A stretch of DNA of 6,651 nucleotides, taken from Limisphaerales bacterium (lineage in GTDB: Bacteria; Verrucomicrobiota; Verrucomicrobiia; Limisphaerales; UBA8199). Shown here piece by piece: positions 1 to 5,510 of this stretch; position 1 is the stretch's first letter, and each line of letters starts with the position of its first letter. Both the position numbers and the translations under genes were made by a program. The DNA lies in contig JANXQE010000314.1 in NCBI GenBank assembly GCA_025356925.1, forward strand, positions 1 through 6,651. The letters are read 5' to 3'. The notes under the pieces were generated by a model. That model was not told where the DNA came from, searched no databases, and saw only the letters and a list, made by a program, of their open reading frames with translations.

Positions 1-1062
1 GCCTGCGCAGACCGCAAGCTTCAACAGCCACTGAAGCCAAGTTGAAAAGGGCAACGCGAGCTGGGATGCAGTCAAGCCCATCGCTTTTTCTTCTCCGAGC
101 GAAATACAACCCGCGAGCAGGCTGCTGACCGGCGCATACAGGCAGGTCAGGATATCAAATAAGTAGGTAATGTTTTCCCTCGGACGAAGCCATTGCAGCA
201 AAACCACGCACATCCAGCAGAGCGTAAATGCGGCTGCCAGTTGGGCGATCGGCTTTTGGAGGCGCAGCTCCTTTCGGACAAAGTTTACCACCCGGCTTGA
301 GGGGCGACATATTAGAAAACGAAGCCATGGCAGCCTCCATACAGTTGCGACGGAGGCAGGTACCTCATCGCCAAAACCGGTAGTTCTCACTTCCAAACGG
401 ACAAATTTCCTCCAACCAAGCCACAGGAACACCCCTGCGTAGACCAACCCAGCCACCCCAAGCGCCGCAAGAGTCGTAGGATCCTGGAAAAGCTGCTCGT
501 AGCCTCTCAATTTAGACCATACCAGAGCCACGCCCAGAGCCGACAGAAACTGGCTCGCAATCGTGAAGACCAAGCCGCCGAGAATCGAGCCCGCGACCAG
601 GGTCCAGTAGCCAGCGGAGCACGCAGTGGCGAGCAGGAAGACGCCGGCCATGAGGATTTCTTCGCTCTTGAACGCGGCTCGCACGCCCGCCCACAGCTGT
701 TCCCCAGGGTAACCACTCGAAATAGCCGCAAGCAGACCGAAGACGACCAAGCCGGCCGACGGGAGAGCGGTCGCAACGAGAAGCATTTTTCCACTCCACA
801 AGCGGTTGCGGCTGAGCGGTTGAGTGAGGAGCAGTGGCAAGGTGCGCTCCTGCAGTTCCTGGCCGAAGGCTATCGTGGAGACTAACGCCAGGCCGCCGAG
901 AAATCCGTACCCTACGACCCCGGCCAACAAGCCCTCGAGCCCTTCCCCATCAACCAGCGGTCGCAACGCAATCAAGCTGCCCGCAACCACCGCTCCGATC
1001 CAAGGCAGCAGCAAGGGGTGGAGTTCTTTGACGAGCTGCGGATGCCTCTGCGTGAAGGTCAT
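1..1062 (-). CDS. ABC-2 type exporter permease, two-module, 3' end outside window
   Basis: Membrane subunit of an ABC-2 type transporter, pairing with the ATPase encoded just upstream. The ATG at 1062-1060 overlaps the ATPase stop as ATGA. The frame is open for 354 codons to the window edge, so the C-terminus is missing. Hydrophobic segments lie near residues 17-33, 44-66, 96-113, 138-150, 155-182, 197-216, 273-291 and 302-320. The ABC-2 hallmark (acidic residues, then a Pro-containing amphipathic stretch and a Lys) occurs at residues 69-92 (ELQERT, then TQPLSR, then K92). A second, weaker version is at 324-348 (EEKAMG, then LPFS, then K348). Each is preceded by a KEL element (residues 12-14 and 264-266) and a membrane segment, so the chain looks like two fused ABC-2 half-units. 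Basic loops at 218-228 and 252-270 are probably cytoplasmic. The substrate is unknown. Several short antisense frames overlap this gene but lack protein-like composition. Confidence 0.85.
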   Translation of the reverse strand, partial: MTFTQRHPQLVKELHPLLLPWIGAVVAGSLIALRPLVDGEGLEGLLAGVVGYGFLGGLALVSTIAFGQELQERTLPLLLTQPLSRNRLWSGKMLLVATALPSAGLVVFGLLAAISSGYPGEQLWAGVRAAFKSEEILMAGVFLLATACSAGYWTLVAGSILGGLVFTIASQFLSALGVALVWSKLRGYEQLFQDPTTLAALGVAGLVYAGVFLWLGWRKFVRLEVRTTGFGDEVPASVATVWRLPWLRFLICRPSSRVVNFVRKELRLQKPIAQLAAAFTLCWMCVVLLQWLRPRENITYLFDILTCLYAPVSSLLAGCISLGEEKAMGLTASQLALPFSTWLQWLLKLAVCAG

Positions 1063-1949
1063 TTGAGTGTTGCGACGAAAACCTCTTCCAACGTCAACGC
1101 CTCTGAAGTGAGCGACTCGGGCGAGAGGCCGCGTAATCGTTCCACAATCTCCGGTCCGCCGCCGTTCGCGATCAATTCCAATTCCCGGCCATTGCGTCGC
1201 ACATGCAGGGCTCCTGGGAAAACTGTGTCCGGCGGCGCCCCGGTGAACCGAGCGCGAATCTTCTGATACCGATTGCGCGCCTGGTCTGCATCGAGTGCGA
1301 GGATGTCCCGCCCGCGATCCATGATGGTGAATTGGTCGATCAAGCCTTCGAACTCACTGATTAAGTGAGTTGAAACGAGGATGGTGCGTTTTCCAGGACC
1401 ACCTTCCTGATACGCGCCGATCACGGTCTCGATGAATTCGCGGCGCACGATCGGATCCAGCCCGGAGGTCGGTTCATCCAGCAAGAGCAAATCCGGCTCA
1501 GGACAGATCGCCGCGACCAGCGCAACCTGGGTTCTTTGGCCCTTTGACAGAGCGGCAGTTCGCTGGCCCGGGTCGAGTCGAAACCGATCGAGCAATCCAC
1601 GTTCTGTGTCACGGTTCCAGCGATCTCGAAACGAGGCAAGATAATCGAGGGTTTCGCGCACTGTCATCCAGGGATAAAAAGCGACGTGGTCAGGAACATA
1701 CGCCAGCCGACGTTTGACCTCGACTTCATGCGTCGAGGGATCCAGGCCAAAAAGCCGGACCGTTCCGCCGCGCGGCCGCAACAGGTTCAGGACGCATTTC
1801 ATGGTGGTGGTCTTCCCGGCTCCGTTGCGTCCGAACAATCCATAACAACGCCCGGGCTGGACGGTGAGGTTAAGCCCGTGAACCGCTTCGGCACGACCGT
1901 AGGTGTAGACCAGATCTTTTATTTCGATGGCAGGGGTGGAGTCACTCAT
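1059..1949 (-). CDS. ABC transporter ATP-binding protein (GntR-linked, YtrB-like)
   Basis: Cytoplasmic ATPase that powers the adjacent permease; 296 residues, usual for single-domain ABC-2 ATPases with a C-terminal extension. Visible motifs: Walker A GRNGAGKT at 40-47, signature LSKGQ at 134-138, Walker B LLLLDE at 154-159 followed by the D-loop SGLD, and switch His195 in STHL. The usual Q-loop Gln is replaced: the stretch at 84-96 reads YVPDHVAFYPWMT, with Asp87 at the expected position. From memory such replacement is common in GntR-linked ABC ATPases, so it need not mean loss of activity. Residues 225-296 form a variable C-terminal region ending in TLEEVFVATLK, a typical end for this family. 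The start overlaps the repressor stop (ATGA) and the stop overlaps the permease start (ATGA), so the three genes should be translationally coupled. Substrate not deducible. Confidence 0.95.
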   Translation of the reverse strand: MSDSTPAIEIKDLVYTYGRAEAVHGLNLTVQPGRCYGLFGRNGAGKTTTMKCVLNLLRPRGGTVRLFGLDPSTHEVEVKRRLAYVPDHVAFYPWMTVRETLDYLASFRDRWNRDTERGLLDRFRLDPGQRTAALSKGQRTQVALVAAICPEPDLLLLDEPTSGLDPIVRREFIETVIGAYQEGGPGKRTILVSTHLISEFEGLIDQFTIMDRGRDILALDADQARNRYQKIRARFTGAPPDTVFPGALHVRRNGRELELIANGGGPEIVERLRGLSPESLTSEALTLEEVFVATLK

Positions 1950-2359
1950 GGTGATTTCGGTGTTTCGTTCGAGCGCTGGCGTTCGTCCATTACCGCCAGG
2001 CGCTCGCGGACCAGGTTCAAGAACTCAGATGGAGGCACCTGGAGGTGATGTGCCTGAACGATGACCTGGTCGATTTCCTCAGTTAACAGTTTTCGTCGCA
2101 CTTCCTTCTTCAGGGGCGAGTTGTTCGGTTTGATGAAGCAGCCCTTGCCGGGGATGGATTCGATAATCCCCTGGCTTTCCAGTTCGGTGTAGGCCTTGGC
2201 GATGGTATTGCGATTGACTCGCAACTCCTCGGCCAGGGGCCGGATCGAGGGGATGGCCTCGCCACTCTGAATGGCGCCGGAAGCGGCCGCGGTCTTGATC
2301 TGGTCCACGACCTGGAGATAGACCGGCATGCCGGATTTAAAATTGATTTGAAGGAGCAT
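1946..2359 (-). CDS. GntR-family transcriptional regulator, YtrA-type
   Basis: Short winged helix-turn-helix repressor, 137 residues. The N-terminal wHTH covers residues about 10-75: PVYLQVVDQIK opens helix 1, IPSIRPLAEELRV is the first part of the HTH, NRNTIAKAYTELESQGII is the recognition helix and following region, and PGKGCFI is the wing. The tail (80-137) is short and helical, as in the YtrA subfamily, with no large effector domain like FadR or HutC. The ATG at 2359 was chosen because the family start (xxLQINFKSGxPVYLQ) begins there, an AGCAGG Shine-Dalgarno-like element precedes it, and a good promoter would start transcription at about 2374. The in-frame upstream ATG at 2377 would lie before that start point. 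It heads the operon with the ABC ATPase and permease and most likely represses it. The inducer is unknown; in relatives it is often a cell-envelope stress or antibiotic signal (family knowledge). Confidence 0.92.
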   Translation of the reverse strand: MLLQINFKSGMPVYLQVVDQIKTAAASGAIQSGEAIPSIRPLAEELRVNRNTIAKAYTELESQGIIESIPGKGCFIKPNNSPLKKEVRRKLLTEEIDQVIVQAHHLQVPPSEFLNLVRERLAVMDERQRSNETPKSP

Positions 2360-2375
2360 CGTTGCGCCTGCTGTC

Positions 2376-2393
2376 ATAGGACAATAGGACAAT
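2376..2393. repeat. tandem 8-base repeat ATAGGACA, possible GntR operator
   Basis: ATAGGACA occurs twice back to back (2376-2383, 2384-2391) with two further bases of a third copy. It covers the -10 element of the gntR promoter and the bases up to the likely start point. A small dyad TGTC-N4-GACA (2372-2383) overlaps it, and GCTGTCA occurs at 2370-2376 and again at 2402-2408, 32 bases apart. The position suits autorepression by the adjacent GntR protein, but the operator role is inferred from location only. Confidence 0.4.
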
Positions 2394-2409
2394 CCGGTGG
2401 CGCTGTCAA
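2381..2409 (-). promoter_or_regulatory. sigma70-like promoter of the gntR-ABC operon
   Basis: On the minus strand a perfect -35 TTGACA (2409-2404) is followed by a 17-base spacer and a -10 TATTGT (2386-2381). Transcription would start near 2374, giving a leader of about 15 bases before the gntR ATG at 2359. The spacing and perfect -35 make this the best promoter match in the window. It has not been tested by any computation. Confidence 0.65.
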
Positions 2410-2527
2410 CAGGGAAAATAGAAGCAGATGGAGCCTGGCCCACGAACAATTTTGAGTGCGGATGGGCGCTCGTGCAGGCTTGTGAATAAGTTTGTTAATA
2501 AGGTGTGAGTATCTTTGTGTTGTGATT

Positions 2528-2573
2528 TGGGGCAGTTTGGTGAGAAATGGTGATAATTGGTGAATCGTGGGGA
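2528..2573 (+). promoter_or_regulatory. five phased MraZ-type boxes upstream of mraZ
   Basis: TGG recurs at exactly 10-base intervals: TGGGGC (2528), TGGTGA (2538), TGGTGA (2548), TGGTGA (2558) and TGGGGA (2568). MraZ of E. coli is known to bind direct TGGGN repeats separated by 5 bases, which is the same 10-base period. The two outer boxes match TGGGN; the three inner boxes carry T in place of the third G. The last box sits in the Shine-Dalgarno position of the mraZ ATG at 2576. The array therefore most likely serves autoregulation of mraZ and the division genes behind it. No convincing plus-strand promoter is visible; the AT-rich stretch 2480-2516 is the likeliest place for one. Confidence 0.75.
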
Positions 2574-2575
2574 CC

Positions 2576-3061
2576 ATGGCGAAACCGGTGCAAACCAAAA
2601 CAAAGGCTAATGATAACGGAACCGTTCCTTATCTTGGCCAACACCTGCGCGGGGTGGACCGCGGCCGGGTGATTCTCCCGGTTGAATGGCGCGGCGAGAG
2701 TGCTCCCAAAGATTTCAAGGTGATGGTCTGGCCCGTCACCACGCGCGATTATCTGCTGGTTCTGCCGCCGGCCCGTTGGGAGATGATTCAGCGAAATCTC
2801 GAAGGCCTTTCGTTAGCCGACGAGCAAGCTGCCATGGTCGAGCGGCTGATCAGTTCAAGCACCTCTCTTGGGTCCGTGGATCGGTATGGCCGGCTTGGCC
2901 TGCCCGAGGAAGAGGCGAAGAAACTTGGGATTGAAAAGGAAGCCATGCTTGTGGGCCGGTTGAACAAGTTTGAAGTTTGGAGCCCGTCTCGCTTTGCCGA
3001 GGCCTTGGCGCGGCCCACAGACCAACTGATAGCCGATGCTCTGAAGTCTATAAAACTATGA
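2576..3061 (+). CDS. mraZ: MraZ, transcriptional regulator of the division operon
   Basis: DNA-binding regulator made of two SpoVT/AbrB-like (swapped-hairpin) domains, which assembles into a ring oligomer and controls its own operon in other bacteria. 161 residues; the family is usually about 140-150, the excess being a polar N-terminal tail of about 20 residues. The second domain has a canonical DXXXR (D102-RYG-R106, then LGLP) and is followed by the family hallmark AMLVGRLNKFEVW (123-135). In the first domain the motif is altered: GVDRGRVILP (26-35) leaves Asp one residue too close to Arg. The ATG at 2576 is preferred; an in-frame GTG at 2567 exists but lies inside the last operator box. 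The stop overlaps the next start as ATGA. The rsmH gene that normally follows mraZ is not here. Confidence 0.95.
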   Translation: MAKPVQTKTKANDNGTVPYLGQHLRGVDRGRVILPVEWRGESAPKDFKVMVWPVTTRDYLLVLPPARWEMIQRNLEGLSLADEQAAMVERLISSSTSLGSVDRYGRLGLPEEEAKKLGIEKEAMLVGRLNKFEVWSPSRFAEALARPTDQLIADALKSIKL

Positions 3062-3531
3062 GCTTGGATCGATTATTTCTTCTGGCGGACGGGTTGCTCT
3101 CTGGTTGCGCCAACGACAAACCCTTTCGGTTCGCGCGTTCGACAGTCCCGATTTTCCTTGTTCCCGTAAAGCCGCTCGATAAACGGCCCGTCCGGCCGAC
3201 ACTCGATGCTGGTCTGCTGAATGACTGTCCGCGCCGTCAACCGCTCCCAATCGATCGGGTCGAATTTGCGCTGGTTAAACTGATCCTCACGGTTCTTATC
3301 TCCACGCTGTTCGTCTGCGGATTGGGCGTGCAACACATCACCTATGTGAGGCAGAGGAGTGAATTTTCTCGCGAGTTACGCCGAAAAGAACTCGAACTAC
3401 GGGCGTTAACTCAGGCCTATCACTCGCTGGAGTCCTCGGTGGGTCCGAACTCATCGGCGGATCTCCGACGGCAACCGGCCTGGCCGGTTGCTGCGAAGCG
3501 ACCCTCTCAGAAGGAATCAGCACGGGGCTGA
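3058..3531 (+). CDS. ftsL: FtsL-like bitopic division protein
   Basis: 157-residue protein with the FtsL plan: a cytoplasmic N-terminus, one transmembrane segment at about residues 71-92 (ALVKLILTVLISTLFVCGLG core) and, right after it, a charged heptad-like helix at about 96-126 (YVRQRSEFSRELRRKELELR and on) suited to a periplasmic coiled coil. A basic, Pro-rich tail ends the protein. FtsL pairs with FtsB through such helices and activates the FtsW-FtsI synthase (family knowledge). Assignment rests on topology and on position directly before ftsI, since FtsL sequences are poorly conserved. The ATG at 3058 overlaps the mraZ stop (ATGA); an in-frame upstream ATG at 2977 is rejected because it lies deep in mraZ. 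The roughly 70-residue cytoplasmic part is longer than in most FtsL proteins and is not recognisable; a generic septum-initiator (DivIC/FtsB-like) protein is the alternative. Confidence 0.75.
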   Translation: MSLDRLFLLADGLLSGCANDKPFRFARSTVPIFLVPVKPLDKRPVRPTLDAGLLNDCPRRQPLPIDRVEFALVKLILTVLISTLFVCGLGVQHITYVRQRSEFSRELRRKELELRALTQAYHSLESSVGPNSSADLRRQPAWPVAAKRPSQKESARG

Positions 3532-3569
3532 AATGGGCCATTGGGCGGTGCGACCGAATCCAACTCGTT

Positions 3570-5510
3570 GTGTTCACAGCATTTCAATACAGGCGTTTGG
3601 CCGGGATTATCCTCTTGCTGATGGTGGGCTTGGTCGGGCTTTGTGGCCGCTTGTTCGAAATTCAAATCACTCGGCATAAGGAGCTGAGTGCAAAGGCCCG
3701 CGAGTTTTCATCGACAACGCGCGTCCTTGAAGCTTGGCGAGGCGAGGTTCGGGATAGGAACGGCAGAATCCTGGCAGTGTCGATTCCGGTAAAGACGATC
3801 TACACAAACCCCGCCCTGTGGGCCAACCGGGTGCAGCAGATTTCGAGAACTTGCGGCTCACTTTTAAACATCCCGCCCGAAGAGTTGGCAGCGCGGATAA
3901 GTGCCTGCATCCAAAGATCGTCCGAGAAGGCGGAGAACCTTCCAAAAGCGGTCGTGCTGAGGCGCGATGTGAATGTGGATGAATGGCGGGCGATTTCCAG
4001 CGCATTGATGCTGGAGGACTTCGGGCTGACAAGATCGAATATGTCCGGGTTGGCGAAAGCCGAAATCCAGAGGCTGCGTCACAAGTTGCTGTTCGCGACA
4101 GAAAATCAGATTCGGCGGTACCCGTACGAAACGACGCTGTCACAAGTGCTTGGGCTCGTTGTGGACGAGACAACTGGCATTGGACTCAAGGGCATTTGCG
4201 GGATCGAAAGCGCTTTCGACAAGGTCCTGGCTGGAAAAGCCGGTGCCTGCGTTTCGGCGCAGGACGTGGCTGGAACTGAAATTCCCTCGTTCCGGACACA
4301 GTATAACCCGGCCTCCAACGGAGACAACGTAGTTCTGACCATTGACCTGAATCTGCAGAAGGTCGTGGAGAATCTCCTGGTTGCCGCCAAGAGCAGATAT
4401 CAAGCTCGCGGTGCCTGCGCCATCGTCATGAACCCGCGAACCTTTGAGATACTCGCGGTGGCATCGATTCCAAGCTGCGAATCAGGGAACCCAGGGGCTT
4501 CTCCGTCTGAAACCTGGCGCAACCCGGTGTTCAGTGATCGCGTTGAACCTGGATCCACCTTTAAACTGGTAACTCTGTCCGCCGCGTTGGACCTGGGATT
4601 GATGAATTTGGACAGCAGCGTTTACTGCGAACAAGGGCGTTTTGTGGTCAACACGGTACCTGTCCAGGACCATGGACGATACGGCTTGCTAACCCTCCGG
4701 CAAGGATTCGCCAAGTCGTCGAACATCGCATTTGCCAAGACCGCTCTGGCGCTCGGCCCGCAGCGACTCTACAACTATATCACGAACTTCGGCTTTGGAA
4801 GATGTACTGGGATTTCCATCGGAGGCGAAACCTCAGGATGGATCGGCTCGCCGGGCGGTTGGTCGACGATGACCCTGACTCGGGCAGGATTCGGTCAGGG
4901 ATTGTGCGTATCCCAACTGCAAATGGCTGTCGCGATGTGCACCATCGCCAACGGCGGTCGGTTGATGCGGCCTTTGCTGGTCAGCCGGATTGAGTCCCCA
5001 CAAGGTCGCGTGCTGCAACAATTTCGGCCGCAGTTCATTCGAACGGTCGTGCGCCCACAGACGGCGCAACTGGTGCTGGAGGCCATGAAGGCAGTCGTTT
5101 CGCCCGAAGGCACAGGAGCTCTCGCGGCGCTCGACCGCTACACGGTTGCAGCCAAAACCGGCACCGCTCAGAAATCCAACGAGCACGGCTATCTTAAGGA
5201 CCGGTACTATTCTTCAATGATCGGTTGTTTTCCCGCGGATGCCCCTCAAATAGTCATTGCTGTCGCCTTGGATGAACCCCGTGATGGCTACTACGCCGGG
5301 ACGGTGATTGCTCCGACGTTCCGCGCGATTGCCGAGCAAACGGCAGCTCTGCTGTCAATCCCTCCTGACAAGGACGCTCCTGCGCCCGCTGGAACTTACC
5401 AGGTCCTGGCTGCACGCTCGCCAACGACGCGCGGGCACACGGTCACGAAACAAGGATCCCTCGGGATGTCAGGTCCCCGCCAGACGTTTGCTAAGCTTGA
5501 GAAACCATGA
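3570..5510 (+). CDS. ftsI: FtsI / class B penicillin-binding protein, septal transpeptidase
   Basis: Membrane-anchored D,D-transpeptidase that crosslinks septal peptidoglycan and is the target of beta-lactams; 646 residues. A short cytoplasmic tail and a membrane anchor (about 10-28) precede the PBP dimerisation domain, with RGEVRDRNGRILA at 57-69 and YPYETTLSQVLG with the GIESAFDKVLAGKAG segment at about 185-225. The transpeptidase domain runs from about 250 to 600 and keeps all three catalytic motifs: STFK with nucleophile Ser329, SSN at 383-385 and KTGT at 529-532. A tail of about 46 residues follows, without PASTA repeats. The GTG at 3570 is the chosen start, 38 bases after the ftsL stop, but no Shine-Dalgarno is visible. 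In-frame codons reach back to a CTG at 3528 that overlaps the ftsL stop, with AAGGA 12 bases before it. The stop overlaps the ftsW start. PBP2 of the elongasome is less likely given the ftsL and mraZ neighbours. Confidence 0.95.
   Translation: MFTAFQYRRLAGIILLLMVGLVGLCGRLFEIQITRHKELSAKAREFSSTTRVLEAWRGEVRDRNGRILAVSIPVKTIYTNPALWANRVQQISRTCGSLLNIPPEELAARISACIQRSSEKAENLPKAVVLRRDVNVDEWRAISSALMLEDFGLTRSNMSGLAKAEIQRLRHKLLFATENQIRRYPYETTLSQVLGLVVDETTGIGLKGICGIESAFDKVLAGKAGACVSAQDVAGTEIPSFRTQYNPASNGDNVVLTIDLNLQKVVENLLVAAKSRYQARGACAIVMNPRTFEILAVASIPSCESGNPGASPSETWRNPVFSDRVEPGSTFKLVTLSAALDLGLMNLDSSVYCEQGRFVVNTVPVQDHGRYGLLTLRQGFAKSSNIAFAKTALALGPQRLYNYITNFGFGRCTGISIGGETSGWIGSPGGWSTMTLTRAGFGQGLCVSQLQMAVAMCTIANGGRLMRPLLVSRIESPQGRVLQQFRPQFIRTVVRPQTAQLVLEAMKAVVSPEGTGALAALDRYTVAAKTGTAQKSNEHGYLKDRYYSSMIGCFPADAPQIVIAVALDEPRDGYYAGTVIAPTFRAIAEQTAALLSIPPDKDAPAPAGTYQVLAARSPTTRGHTVTKQGSLGMSGPRQTFAKLEKP

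Noticed and set aside
507..799. Two overlapping minus-strand frames of about 95 codons
   Set aside because: Both are Arg/Ser/Trp-rich shadows; the third minus frame is the hydrophobic permease, starting with an ATGA overlap at 1062 and open without a break.
1686..2048. Plus-strand 120-codon frame opposite the ABC ATPase and gntR
   Set aside because: It lies antisense to two confidently identified genes, crosses their junction and shows no recognisable domain.
2480..2516. Plus-strand promoter for mraZ (for example TATCTT at 2510-2515)
   Set aside because: The stretch is AT-rich, but no -35 and -10 pair at 16-18 bases fits well, so no site is called; it is only named as the likely region.
2977..3057. 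Upstream extension of the FtsL-like gene to an ATG at 2977
   Set aside because: This part overlaps the conserved MraZ C-terminus in another frame; the ATGA start at 3058 is the natural coupled start.
3667..4173. Antisense 168-codon frame inside ftsI
   Set aside because: Composition is Ser/Arg/Pro-rich, typical of the complement of a GC-rich gene, and ftsI is intact on the other strand.
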